Positions 35,247 through 46,687 of a stretch of DNA of 64,000 nt are shown in pieces. The notes beneath the pieces are model-generated. The model was not told the origin of the DNA and searched no databases. It saw only the letters and a list, made by a program, of their open reading frames with translations. Numbering within the stretch: position 1 is the first letter of the stretch; every line of letters begins with the position of its first letter. Made by a program: the position numbers and the translations under genes. The stretch lies in assembly GCF_037042905.1 (NCBI RefSeq), contig NC_087259.1, positions 19,261,501 through 19,325,500 on the forward strand, read 5' to 3'. This DNA is from Lytechinus pictus. Taxonomy: Eukaryota > Echinodermata > Echinoidea > Temnopleuroida > Toxopneustidae.

Positions 35247-36378
35247 TTAAACAATGGTTCAGCCGATCGTAAACTTACAAAAAGGTGCGTTTTAAAACGT
35301 CATTTGACCAGAATCAGGGCTTCTGGGTATAAACAGGACTACGATCGTAAACATATTTAAATGACGTCATTTGGTGCATGCTTCCGGTGAGAAGAAAATC
35401 TGCGGGCAAATACATTTGCATGTTCTAACAGGGAGTTACCTTCACAACTCTCAACTCCCTGGTTTATTAATGGCCAATGTTCATTATCATGTGTAATTAT
35501 TACTATTCCTCTTATTTGTCATCACAATGAATGTTGAGGGATTAAAAAAACAAAACCTCGGGACAAGAATTATGATGAGGAGACATCGCTGAGCCAGAAT
35601 CCCCAGTAGCATAAAAAAACGTAATTGGTGTCTAATTATTTTCTTATGTATACTTATATACTATTTTATACCACCATGGTGGAAATTCTATGGCTATATC
35701 ATGTAGATCCATGGAATTACTAAAAGATTGGAAATTGTCCGAAGTTAACAATAGTTAACAATAGACCATAACATTATTTGGAAAACAAACTTTTGAAAAA
35801 AAGGCATGCCAAATTCGACCTCGCTTTCCTGCTCAATGAAAATTACGATGGAAGCCAGCTGCAGATCGCGATTTCACCTCTGAAAAATTAACCATAGACA
35901 GCACCTCCAGAAACACGTTTGCGATCAGCGTTCTGAAACAACGTTCGAAAACGTTGATCCTGTCTACGCAATGGAAGCAATAAACACACCCTTAGAAGAG
36001 GTATTTCACACATGCTTTGAATAATCTGGTTTAAAAGCTTGCTTCAACTTAGAAAATTATTAGACTTATGGAAGGTCCACTTAGGCAGAATTACCTGAAT
36101 TTCATAGATGACATACCATTTATTTTTTCCTTTATAATGTAAAAAAAAGTTTGAATCCTTTCTTAACACGTGGAATTGCCAAAGTTGTATTGGTAGTTCA
36201 CTTAAAAGTTCTCTTAATGCCAAAATAGGCTATTAAAGTAGTTGGCAGGAAATTTTGAACACAAATAAAAAGTTTGGAAACTTTTCACAATTTTTTTTAA
36301 TTTTGAGAGCATTTTTAAAGGATTGCTTTTCTTTATTCTCATATTCTTTTCACTTAAATTGAATTTCTCCAAGGTTTT
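35247..36378. other. Intronic AT-rich sequence
   Basis: Lies within the 3488-bp intron between exons 11 and 12. No exon or bounded element is recognised. Confidence 0.4.
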
Positions 36379-37207
36379 TGTCTCACTTGCATAGCAGAGC
36401 AAGACGATAGGCGCCGCTTTTCTGATGGCGGCAACTGCGGCGTTGTCAACATTGACATCTTAACCTAAGGTTAAGATTTGGAAATGTCATAACTTAAAAA
36501 GTATATAGACCTATATGTAGTTCATGAAACTTGAACATAAGCGTTATCAAGTATTACTGAATATCCTGTTGGAGTTTCAGGTCACATGACCAAGGTCAAA
36601 GGTCATTTTAGGGTCAATGAACTTTAGCCATGTTGAGGGTATTTGTTGAATTACCATCATATCTTTGAAAGTTTATGGATCTACTCATGACACTTGTGAA
36701 CAAGAGTAATCAAGTATGACTGAACATCCTGTCAGAGTTTCAGGTCAATAACAAAATTTTAACCAAGGTTAAGGATTTGAAATATTATAACTTTGAAAGT
36801 ATATGGATCTAGTTCATGAAACTTGGACATAAGAGTAATCAAGTATCGGTGAAAACCCTGCGTGAGTTTAAGGTCATGTGACCAAGGTAAAAGGTCATTT
36901 AAGGTCAAAGAACTTTGGCCATGTTGTGGGCATTTTTGGGGCATTTTTTTATCAGCATAACTTAGAAAGTTTATGGATTAAGTTCATGAAATGGGGACAT
37001 AAGGGTAATCAAGTAGCGCTGATTGACTTTCACAAGTCTTCGCTCACATGATCAAGGTCAAATGTCATTTATGGTCAATGAACATAATATTTTCTTATCA
37101 TATGAATGGTTTTTCTTGTGAATAATGAGTCGTTTTCAAATTCAGCACTGCGGCTATATTGAATGGCGTAGTGCAGGCCAGATTGCCAGAGGTATTCCAT
37201 TTGTTAA
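36379..37207 (-). mobile_element. TGACCT-array element, inverted copy ending beside exon 11
   Basis: Begins GTCTCACTTGCATAGCAGAG with GGCGCCGCTTTTC and ends CAGAGGTATTCCATTTGTTA, the inverse of the ends at 14157-16343. Contains two to three units with AGGTCACATGACCAAGGTC and the exact AGGTCAAAGGTCA at 36593-36605. Confidence 0.7.
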
Positions 37208-37224
37208 AACTTCTTAACACAAAC

Positions 37225-37323
37225 CTTTTGTCCAAGATGGAAGATCTCCTCTTATCACTTCATAGATTTCAATCGTCATTATTCCATTCTGGTCATCCCA
37301 ATTATAAGGATAAGCAATGACAA
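37225..37323 (-). CDS. Exon 11: central strand pair of netrin/C345C-like domain
   Basis: 99 bp, phase 1 to 1. Acceptor TTTCATTGTTATTATAG|, donor AAAG|GTTTGT (weak but usable). It encodes IVIAYPYNWDDQNGIMTIE followed by IYEVIRGDLPSWTK. The pattern AxVIA....GIMTIEIYEVIRG matches the paired strands of netrin modules, where a short loop separates two hydrophobic strands. A TGACCT-array element ends about 17 bp downstream of the donor. Confidence 0.75.
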
Positions 37324-37998
37324 CTATAATAACAATGAAAGGAGAAAAATTAGGCAATAAATGTAAATGCATGTCAATTTGGTAACATTTGCTCCTGCGA
37401 CAATTGCTCAGGGCTAAGATGTAAGGTTGGGTTAGGGTTGCAATAGGGTTCTGCATTGGGTTAGGTTTAGTATAGGGTAACGTGTTAAATCCAGGGTTGA
37501 AGATAATCATTTGATTCAGTGTGTGGAATTTATAGCGGAGCAATTTTCGCCTGAGCAAATGTCATGGAACCATCAATTTGATCCCCTTTTAGGATCTCAA
37601 TTGCGAAAATTTGGATAGAGCAAAATTCTGCAGACGCTATTAAGAGGGTCAATAGGATTTTTTTTGCCAACTATATCAAATTATGAAAATGAGATGCATG
37701 CACTTCATAGTTTTGCTATTACTTTCCTAAAGTTAGATGCTTTGATGCCATATTTATTTGCGAAAACTTGGTGGAAAGCGTTCACATAATAATTGATTAT
37801 AAAGAGTGTCAAACTTAAATTGACTTTTTTAATCATTGTTTTCTCAATATCTTTAATACATATTTTATGATTTTTATGACTCAGTGTGTTCCTGACTTCA
37901 ATTCTGCTCAATTTTAAATGAAAAAGCACAATTCAAACAGCTCATGTGATATCAGCAGTGTTTAGAGACAAGTGCCTCACTCCCAACACTCTACTTAC

Positions 37999-38217
37999 TT
38001 GCGGTTGCATTCCGGCAATATTCAGTTCCTGGAATGGCTGGGCAATCGCTGGCATGACAGAATAAATGGGCTGCGTTTGCCTCGGGTTCTTCAACAGCGG
38101 GTTGAGTTTCTTCGGGAAAAGACGGGCCAGAATCCACATGGATGTCGAAGGACGAGGACATGCTTGGTGACTCGTACACATCCGGAGCAGATGTTAGTGG
38201 CACACGCTCAGGTACAC
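37999..38217 (-). CDS. Exon 10: acidic Ser/Pro linker and start of netrin-like domain
   Basis: 219 bp, phase 1 to 1, acceptor TTTTGCGTCACCCAG|, donor CGCAA|GTAAGT. About 50 residues of Ser-, Pro- and Glu-rich sequence (for example ESPSMSSSFDIHVDSGPSF) form a flexible linker. They are followed by LFCHASDC and TEYCRNATA, whose three cysteines begin the netrin/C345C-like domain completed by the next two exons. One sequon (NAT). The linker agrees with the Ser/Thr/Pro regions reported in sea urchin complement-related mosaics. Confidence 0.78.
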
Positions 38218-38864
38218 CTGGGTGACGCAAAACAGATATCAATTACCATTGTTTATGACCCAAATAATATCCCTAATGATTTCCATTTGAAACGCATGTA
38301 GTCGAAAGAAATACATTCGAATACAAGTAATTTCTAAAAAAATAATAAAGTTTCTAGTTTCTACATTAGATATGAATCTTATATAGTGACCAGACCAAAA
38401 TATAGCAGTTTTGGAGGTTTATTTAGAGATTTACAGCCAAATAATTATGCTATGCAACAATTGGCATAATAAATTAAGTAAAAATGAATTGGGGACAATT
38501 TACTATCTAGTTTTGGAGATTACGTCATGGGTGACATGATTGCAAATGTTAGTCGCAATCAAGAACCGAGATCTGAGGGGGGGGGGGGGGCAAGTAGTCC
38601 CATTCACACACAGTGTGATGAAGCTCAGTGATAAAGCTTTGCAATTTGCAATAGGATATGATGCAATGGAAATACAATAGTTGAAGAGGCAGGAATCATT
38701 TTTATCGCTTGGCTACAAAAGCTATGGTCCAATCTAATTCTTGAAAAGTTTTAGTGCAAAATATTTCATTAATTTGTCTGCACAACTTTTGACAATATCA
38801 ATGAGATGTACAATGTATGTTTATCAGTGCAGGTTGGGTGATTTTACTATCTATAGCTCCATAA
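38218..38864 (-). other. Intron 9, 3' part
   Basis: AT-rich intronic sequence with a G run at 38577-38590. No exon seen. Confidence 0.4.
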
Positions 38865-39629
38865 CAAACAAGTGGAGCGCCTCTGGCTGTCTCACCTGCA
38901 TTGCGCGATTTAATATAGCAGCAGTGCTGACTTTGAAAACTACTATAAAATAATTATTAAAAAAAATACACGATTCATATAATGATAAATACTATGTTCA
39001 TTGACAATAAATGACATTTGACCTTGACCATGCATCAGTGATACTTGATTACCCCTATATCCACATTTTATAAAAATGACCTTGACCTTAGTCATGTGAC
39101 CTGATATTCGCACAGGATGTGTAGTGATACTTGATTACTCTTATGTCCAAGTTTTATGAACTAGACCAATAAACTTTCAAAGTTATGATGGTAATTCAAC
39201 AGATTCCCCCAACTTGGCCAAAGTTCATTGACCCTAAATGACCTTTGACCTTGGTCATGTGACTTGAAACTCTGGCAGGATGTTCAGTAATACTTGATTA
39301 ACCTTATGGCCTAGTTTCATGAACTAGGTCCATATACTTTCTAAATTATGATGACATTTCAAAAACTTAACCTTAGGTTAAGATTGTGATGTTGATTCCC
39401 CCAACATGGTCAAAGTTCATTGACCCTAAATGACCTTTGACCTTGGTCATGTGACATGAAACTCAGGCAGGATGTTTAGTAATACTTGATTAACCTTATG
39501 GTCAAGATTCATGAACTAGGTCCATATACTTTCTAAGTTATGATGTCATTTCAAAAACTTTGGTGTTGACGCCGCCGCCGCTGGAAAAGCGGCGCCTATA
39601 GTCTCACTCTGCTATGCAGGTGAGACAAA
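38865..39629 (+). mobile_element. TGACCT-array element, intact copy
   Basis: Starts ACAAGTGGAGCGCCTCTGGC and ends GCCGCCGCTGGAAAAGCGGC followed by GTCTCACTCTGCTATGCAGG. It carries about three tandem units with perfect TGACCTTTGACCT at 39239-39251 and 39431-39443. It serves as the reference for the interrupted copy at 14157. Confidence 0.7.
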
Positions 39630-39839
39630 AAAGAGCAATTGCAAATTGGCAAGGGCCAATCAAAATCATTGTTGTATGGATATTTTGTACAGTATACTGA
39701 CCAGGAACCAATCAGAAATGTTCTCTTATGTGTGCAGTCCATACAAACCTTTCTGGTATAGGTCTTAGGTCTGTGAATATTGCAGAGAGATTATTGTGGC
39801 ATGGTTGAATAAGGCTTTAATGATGGTCAAGAGATTTAC

Positions 39840-40088
39840 CAATAATGCAGGATGTACTATTGGACGCTACCTCTACGCCAGACCCGCGTTGACATGCATA
39901 GGCTTTGAGTTGGCAAAGGTTTGTGTAGTTCTGTCCATCCGTCCCACAAACCACAGAAGGTTCCTCAGTTTCAGGGCATTCACGAGGGCTGATGCATAGA
40001 CACTCGCCAACACCGTTAATGTCTGTCTCACACATTTGCCACACCTCACAGTTGACCAAATCACAAGGATGCACTGGCTGAGGGGTTT
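39840..40088 (-). CDS. Exon 9: follistatin/Kazal (FIMAC-like) module
   Basis: 249 bp, phase 1 to 1, acceptor GATTCCCTTGGGAACAG|, donor TATTG|GTAAAT. Ten cysteines fall as five in a follistatin-N-like hairpin (HPCDLVNCEVWQMC, GECLC) and five in a Kazal-like part (REC, VCGTDGQNYTNLC, YAC, TSC). CGTDGQ.Y.N.C is the core Kazal signature. The same ten-cysteine layout forms the factor I/membrane attack complex (FIM) module of complement factor I, C6 and C7, so with sushi neighbours a complement reading is attractive. Two sequons (NYT, NST). Whether it inhibits proteases cannot be judged. Confidence 0.85.
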
Positions 40089-40611
40089 CTGTTCCCAAGG
40101 GAATCGAAAAGGGGAATTTTTGAATTTTTTACATCGACATACTGGACTGTTAGAAGTGACATCATTCAAAGGCAATGTGCATGAGTCTTGCCTTAACTGC
40201 CTCGTCCACTTTCAAAATCAAGAACGGATGAACTGAAAAATCTATGATCCTTATCAGTTTTCAAATAATGCCATCATGCTGACTTGTTATGGAAGTAAGT
40301 GTCATGTGAAATCTCAAGGTTTTCATCTGTAGTGAACAAATACACTTGACTATACTGCGACATGCGTAATTAGTGGCCGTAGCTAGGAAAAGTTGCTTCT
40401 TATCATTCTCAAACTCCCTAATACAATCCATTACTCAAGAATTCATGATTTAAGTCTCTTTGAGCAAAGACTTAAATATAATATAAAATACTTAGCCAAA
40501 TTTCTGAACTGAATACGAAAATTGGCTAAGCATTTTATATGACCAAACTCTATGTAAAACACTAATTATTCTGACTTGAGTACTGAATTGAATACCAAAC
40601 ATGGGTTTTAA
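40089..40611 (-). other. Intron 8, near exon 9
   Basis: Intronic AT-rich sequence without exon or element. Confidence 0.4.
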
Positions 40612-41340
40612 CCCTAAATAGACAGGGCCAAGAAGAGGGGGGGGGCGCTGATTCAGCCCCTCCCCCCCTTACTTATGATCTCGGCCATCGATCACGCGAT
40701 CGTGACAAAAATTGGCACGTGCATTTGCCCATAGCATAATCTACTAACTATCAGATCAAATTCTGTGAAAAATCTATTTGCTAATAATATTGATTATGCT
40801 AATTTATGCATAAAATCATAAGTTTGCTCTAAATAACTAAATAATGCCCCTAAAATGATAATTTTTGGTTCACAGACTTTTATAAGAATCTTATCAAATG
40901 TACTTCAAAATTTTCAACATTATATTTATTTTCTTATGTATTTTATTGTTTTCTAACTTTCTTATGTATTTCTTTGTTTTTTATTGTTCTTTCAATGGAA
41001 ATTGTCAGGGACTTTATTTTGACCATAATTAAGATGAAATTGATTATAATCAGTAAAAGGAAAAATAATCATACATTACATTACATATGAATTTTGGCTA
41101 AAAACACTATTTGTTTTGGATTTGTACATGAATTCACGTTTTTGAGCAACTTTGAGTCTGCATGCACTTACAAAATGTTGCACAATTTTGTAACCACATA
41201 CATGGGGGTCGCAATTTCGGTCTCAAAAAGTTGCGCGAGACTTGAAAGTAAAAAGTAAGCGAGCGACGCGGCCCAAAAATTTTGCGCTGCGGATTTATCG
41301 CGAAAAAATGTAGAGGGAGGGGGCACCCGTCTTATTAGGG
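40612..41340. mobile_element. TTAA-flanked MITE with CCCTAA ends, copy 2
   Basis: TTAA at 40608-40611 and 41341-41344 borders CCCTAAATAGACAGGGCC and CTTATTAGGG. The interior GATCTCGGCCATCGATCACG and GTCGCAATTTCGGTCTCAAA matches the other copies. 729 bp. Confidence 0.78.
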
Positions 41341-41408
41341 TTAAGAGTGTATATAAAAAAATGCTGACTGGCACACGTTTAGCTTCTGATGCCAAACATT
41401 CAACTCAC

Positions 41409-41579
41409 CAACACAGACAGACATAGGATGGGACCATTCTCCAGTTTCTAGACAGTCCAAGAAATTTTCTCCATGTAACCTATATCCTCTGTTGCATCCT
41501 ATCAAAACAGAATCACCTATTCTGTTGCCCCCTACTATCATGCCATTGTCTGGTGCATGTAATTCTTCACAAGTTGCTC
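41409..41579 (-). CDS. Exon 8: sushi (CCP) domain
   Basis: 171 bp, phase 1 to 1, acceptor TTCTTGTAATTATTAG|, donor TGTTG|GTGAGT. Cysteines in ATCEELHAPDNG, LIGCNRGY, LDCLETGEW and SVCVG. It is shorter than the other sushi domains but complete. It resembles exon 7 in the GEWSHP motif, suggesting that exons 7 and 8 arose by duplication. A TTAA-flanked MITE ends 64 bp downstream of its donor. Confidence 0.9.
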
Positions 41580-42099
41580 CTAATAATTACAAGAACAGAA
41601 AAAAATGAGAAAAGAGAGGAAGAAAAAGATAACATTTGAGCAATGCATGAATTATATATTTTGCAGTGTGTATTAGTTGTCTGTACAGTTTTCTTTAAGC
41701 AATCATGTCTGAAAGGTTGAGAAAAAATGGATTTTATTATATCTTTATAGATCTGTAAAAGATCTAAAAGGTACGTACATTAATGAGCCCATTTGAAGTT
41801 GATCCTCAAAATGGTACAACATGCTTATTGTGAGAATAGTTCAATGGAAATAAATTATGACATCTATGACCTTTGACCTCGAGACCCCAAATTGTAATCA
41901 CATCATCAAAACTCAAATATAGAGATAAGTTTGAAGTTGGTCCCATACTACTCTTTGGTTAAAGCAACAATAGTAATGTTTATAATGACATGTTAATTTT
42001 TACCTTGAAAAAAATAATCAAATTGTTCTACATGCCAATTTAAGGCATGTTGATGATATAATGCATACGAAATTTATTGTCCAATCATCAAACTCCATC

Positions 42100-42731
42100 A
42101 GGCTTGCCAGAACATGATGTAATCACACACTCCGCTCCCTTTGGAGCGTTAAAACTTATTATACAATCATGCTGGAGCATGACGATGATATGAATTCATT
42201 TACTAATCAGATTCTCAAACCCCAACCACCAGTCTCTACCAGGCTTGCCAGCAAATAATGCATTTACATCCTCCACTCACTTTGGAGGATATCCTATGAC
42301 AGCAACTTTCTTTTGCAAGTTGGAGCATTTTGATGACAGAATGTATTTACACCTAATACCAATACCCCAACCACCAGACTCTACCAGGCGTGCCAGTAAA
42401 TAATGCATTCATATCCTCCATTCCCTTTGGAGGATATCCTATGACAGCAACTTTCTTTTGCAAGTTGGAGCATTTTGATGACATAATGTATTTACACTTC
42501 ATACGCAATCACCAGACTTAATCACTTGCCAGCAAACAGTATGCACTCTCCACTCCCTGGGGAGGGTATTCTGTGATATGAAAACTTTCTTTGGCATGTT
42601 AGAGCATTCTGATGACATAATGTATTTAATTTAATACCAGTATCCCAATCACCGGACTTAATCACTTGCCAGCAAACATTATGCTCTCTCTCCACTCCCT
42701 GGGGAGGGTACTCTGTGATATAAAAAATTAC
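42100..42731. repeat. Tandem repeat of about 140 bp abutting exon 7
   Basis: Five units share CTTGCCAGCAAATAATGCAT, TTTGGAGGATATCCTATGAC and TTGGAGCATTTTGATGACA. Landmark TTGCCAG-type starts are near 42104, 42244, 42390, 42526 and 42665. Each unit includes a version of the last bases of exon 7 (minus strand GCTCCAACATGCCAAAG). In the intronic copies the base after CCAAAG is A rather than the T needed for a donor. Confidence 0.8.
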
Positions 42732-42923
42732 TTTGGCATGTTGGAGCAGGATGTGACCACTCTCCAAGTATGCAGGTAATTCTCCTTTGCCCATGAAGAA
42801 CGTAGCCATTGTCACAGGTATACGTGATAGATTTTCCCATGTAGTGACCTTCAATTGGTTGGTGAAAGTCGTAATTGCGGTATCCACCATTGGCTGGAGT
42901 TTGAGGCTGGGCACAATATATCT
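42732..42923 (-). CDS. Exon 7: sushi (CCP) domain
   Basis: 192 bp, phase 1 to 1, acceptor TTCATATCATGACAG|, donor CCAAA|GTAATT. Cysteines in YCAQPQTP, TYTCDNGY, ITCILGEW and PTCQ make a textbook sushi domain with the NGGY and GHYMGKSI features often seen in complement regulators. The last 16 or so bases of the exon are also present, in altered form, in each unit of the tandem repeat that fills the following intron (42100-42731). Confidence 0.9.
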
Positions 42924-43007
42924 CTGTCATGATATGAAAATGGAGCATAAAATTATGAATTATTGGTGTTACTTAAAAAACTTGTGTACATCACAAATTT
43001 CTCATTT

Positions 43008-43747
43008 TTAAAGGGGTACTCCAGTCTGAAAATAATATGATTTGAACAGATAAAGAAAAATCAGACAAACAAAACATTGAAAATTTCATCAAAATTTGAC
43101 AAGGAATAACTAAGTATGACATCTTAAAGATTTGCATTATTTGGAAAAATATTTCTAGGTATGTCTTCATGAATATTTAATGTATTTTATTACATGAAAT
43201 TATGTCTATTCAAATTTTGTCCTCCAAGAACTAATTCACTGCTGCATCTTATAATATTATAAGGGAGACATATCATACACACATGTATGAAGATAAGAAA
43301 TAATTATGATTTCATATAATAATATAAGAAAAAGGAAAGTGGGGATGTAACATCATCGGTCCATCTAATGTCATGACGCTGTGCATACATAGCGGTTTTC
43401 ACAAAATATTGCTCAACTTCATTTGTTCTCTGATTTTGATGAAATTTTCAGCATTTTGCTTGTTAAATGTCAAGTCCACCCCAGAAAACGTTGATTTGAA
43501 TAAATAGAGAAAACTCGAACTAGTAAAATGCTGAAAATTTCATCAAAATCGGATGTAAATTAATAAATTTATGACATTTTAAAGTTCTGCTTATTTTTTA
43601 CATAACAGTGATATGCACAACTCAAATGACAGTCGATGATGTCCCTCACTCACTATTTCTTATGTTTTTGATTGTTTGAATTATAAATTATAATTTTACT
43701 CTTTTTATTTAGTTATTTCATTATTTTCAGCCAAGAGTACCCCTTAA
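43008..43747. mobile_element. TTAA MITE family 2-like copy with a family 1 insertion
   Basis: Ends AGGGGTACTCCAGTCTGAAAA and TTTTCAGCCAAGAGTACCCC lie beside TTAA on both sides. At 43463 a TTAA is followed by the left arm of a family 1 MITE (GTCAAGTCCACCCCAGAAAA) that breaks the host element and lacks its own right end. Confidence 0.65.
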
Positions 43748-44890
43748 TTTCAATTATCAATATGCATACACATGCACACAATCTCAAATCATAAATAAAA
43801 AGAAAAAAATGATAAAGAAGGCAGGTAAAAAAAAGAATATGATACATGAGCAAAATCTGATTGAAAATAATTTTGAAGATAATACTTATCAAGATAAGAC
43901 CTATTTAAATCAGTATATCATTCATACCTTTCTTGTACAAAAGAAACTTACATGGGTATACCAATCTATTTTCCACAATTCTTCTTTGCACAATAAAAGT
44001 GATAGAATACATTACAATCATTATAGCCATCATTTTTTGAAGGGAGCGCAAACATATGCTTAATGAGATACTGGCTGAAAAAAGGTGAGCAGATGGGCTT
44101 ATACATACTGTACCTTGCATTTAGTAGACAAAGACACAATTGACATTTCCAATGTGAGAAAATGATCTTGAATTGGCAATTTCTTGTTCTGACATTCTGA
44201 CAAAAGCATGAGGCTAGAGCCAACTGTAAAAGTTCATTTCCTTTCTTCTCTCCTCTAAACCTGTGAAGGTCTACTCAGTCTAAGGAGAGTATAAAAGGCG
44301 ATTTATCCTGAGGTGGCTTAATCTTGAGATTCCAATCCTCAGTCAACTTAGATTTTTATGAATAGCGCACTATGTCACTTACATGTATCTAGTTTATTCC
44401 CAGACAATTAATTGTAAAGGAAAATAAAAAGATTTATTCAGCGCTGAGATATAAACACTGTTGTCACTAAGGTGGCAGGCGCAGGCCATGGCGAAACAGG
44501 TACAGCCCCACAAAAGGCCCACTTCTGGCCACTACTATTTGCTGCAAATTAACGTCATGTATCAAACAATCTTTAGAAATTTCAGAATCAAACAATTGTT
44601 AAATAAAAATGCACAAATTTGACGGTTTAACTATGCATGGAAGCCATTATTGTGCATAAACAATCCCCAAAAAAGCTTTACAACTGATGTTACACCTGAA
44701 ATCACTAGACCCCCTATGGCCATTAAAATCAAATTAATTTTTATAATAGGAACCCAGGGAGTCAAGGGAAGGCAGAGCCCCAATAGGCTACTGCCAGTTC
44801 GTTACCCCTTTACCCTCTAACTCGTTAATCTTAGCTGGCAATAGAAATTGGTATTATTAGAAATTAGAAATTTAACAAGACTCTTCTTAC
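43748..44890 (-). other. Intron 6, upstream part
   Basis: AT-rich intronic sequence up to the exon 6 donor. Frames of 71-85 codons near 43809-44223 have no domain. Confidence 0.4.
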
Positions 44891-45029
44891 CAGTGAACTG
44901 AATATTGACGCTGTGAGAGAGAGAACTATCAGCAGATCGGCAAGTAAACCGCCCAGATTGTGAGGGACGTGGTGGGTTTAGATTCATTATCATTGTAGTC
45001 AAAGGATAAGGATTCCAATATGCTCCAGA
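44891..45029 (-). CDS. Exon 6: second half of the Ig-like domain
   Basis: 139 bp, phase 0 in and phase 1 out. Acceptor TTTGTCTTTTTGCAG| is strong and the donor is CACTG|GTAAGA. It encodes SGAYWNPYPLTTMIMNLNPP then SGRFTCRSADSSL and VNIQF. The SGRFTC stretch is the usual strand-F signature of an Ig domain (L.L.P...SG.F.C). The cysteine is about 48 residues after the one in exon 5. The first Gly of the next sushi exon follows directly. Confidence 0.75.
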
Positions 45030-45106
45030 CTGCAAAAAGACAAAGGATTGGCAGCATAGAGGCTTATTCAGATATGGCTTGACCCCAAAGATTTATACAA
45101 CACATA

Positions 45107-45335
45107 CAGTGCTACTAAAAAGTTAGTGAACCTCACCAAAAAATGAACATATTCAAAGTGTTCAAGTTCTGTCATGTTTTAGATATTTGATTGTGAAGTC
45201 AGGTGATAAAATATTACATTAAATAAAGTTGGTTTCTCTGGGCTCACCGATCATTGTAGTGTTGTTGTCTACATTCATCACTCAGACTGGAGGAGTGCAT
45301 TTTGTGGTGGGTTCACTAAGTTTTTAGCACAACTG
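45107..45335. mobile_element. Tc1/mariner-type MITE
   Basis: TA (45105-45106 and 45336-45337) flanks CAGTGCTACTAAAAAGTTAG and CTAAGTTTTTAGCACAACTG. The terminal arms also share AGTGAACC and GGTTCACT, and the element is 229 bp. The TA target and TIR style fit Tc1/mariner. Confidence 0.7.
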
Positions 45336-45950
45336 TAGATCCTTGACAGCTGATAGGATAAATGTGCAGCAACACATGACAGTTGTGCAATAGACGCCTA
45401 TTGCATGCTTGAGCGAGAGAGCTAGCAGTGCAATATAGGCTTATTGCACGCTTGGTGAGAGAGCTCGCAGTTCATTACATCCAAAACTCTACGAACATGT
45501 GCACCATGACCTGCACCTATATGTGTAATGCACATACCACTACTACTACTATACTGCTACTGCATTCACCCTACATAGACATACATGCATCGTGGCTGTG
45601 AGATATTGAGTGCGCAAGCTCCTTAATCTGGGCAAAATTGTTGCTTTATAACGTACATGTATAACCTATGGGGAAAGTTAGAAATATCAATCTTTTCAAC
45701 CATTTTCTTCTATACCCAGCCATGTGCGGCTTAAAATACACATGACAGGACATTTATATGATATGCTACATGTGATCTGCTAGACAATTATAATTAGGTT
45801 CAGCATCAATTAAGGATATTTGACATTTTGATTTCATTTGATACGATTTTCTGAATAAAAATGTGTTTTGAATAGGTTAGATTCGGTCGTACATACATGT
45901 ACATCAGGAAATGTTGGTGGGGGACTAGAGGGACCTTCCTTAACTTGTGA
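45336..45950 (-). other. Intron 5 sequence before the nested elements
   Basis: Contains two copies of a CAATA.GC.TATTGCA.GCTTG block near 45395-45465. No exon. Confidence 0.35.
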
Positions 45951-46070
45951 CCCTAAAAGGCCCAGAGTTAGTGCCGCTCGCTGACTTTTTACTTTCAAAT
46001 CTTGCACAACTTTTGAGACCAAGTTTGCGATGCCTGGGTGTGCGCGGTTACAAAATTACGCAGTATTATG

Positions 46071-46687
46071 TTAAAGGTCAAGTCCACCCCAGAAAATTGT
46101 TGGTTTGAATGGATAGAGAAAAATCAAACAAACATAACACTGGAAATTTCATCAAAATCGGATGTAAAGTAAGAAAGTTATGACATTTTGAAATTTTGCT
46201 TATTTTTTACAAAACGGTTATACGCACAACTCATTGATGTTCAAACGACAGAGTCGATGATGTCACTCACTCACTATTTCTTTTGTTTTTTATTGTTTGA
46301 ATTATACAATATTTAAATTTTTCCATATTTTACAATTGGAACCAACTTGATTTAACCACAAACTGTTAAGATAATGGTAATTGCACATGTTCAGGGAGGA
46401 ATAAAAGTTTGTTCCATATGACGATGAGTAGAAAATTAGAATTTTTCATATTTCATATAATAAAATACAAAAGTAATAGTGAGTGGGTGACGTAATCTGT
46501 CTACTCATTTGCATACAGACCAGGATGTGCATATAACTGTTTTGTGAAATTAAGCAAAACTTTAAAATGTTATAACTTTCTTATTTTACAACCGATTTTG
46601 ATGATTTTTTTAGTGTTGTGTTGTGTTTGTTGGATTTTTCTCCTTTTATTAATACCAACTTTTTATTGGGGCGGACTTGTCCTTTAA
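46071..46687. mobile_element. TTAA-flanked MITE, family 1, full copy inside another MITE
   Basis: TTAA at 46071-46074 and 46684-46687 flanks AGGTCAAGTCCACCCC and GGGGCGGACTTGTCCT. Landmarks ATCAAAATCGGATGTAAAG and GATGTCACTCACTCACTATT. Its insertion point separates adjacent parts of the host MITE. Confidence 0.82.

Noticed and set aside
37972..38301. 109-codon plus-strand frame over exon 10
   Set aside because: Antisense shadow of exon 10; it has no domain, whereas the minus strand is framed by good splice sites in phase with its neighbours.
39873..40175. 100-codon minus-strand frame overlapping exon 9
   Set aside because: It is the shifted frame of the follistatin/Kazal exon; the real frame has ten correctly spaced cysteines.
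42522..42914. 130-codon minus-strand frame over exon 7
   Set aside because: It reads exon 7 out of its sushi frame and runs into the tandem repeat; the frame with cysteine pattern CAQP/CDNGY/CILGEW/C is the coding one.
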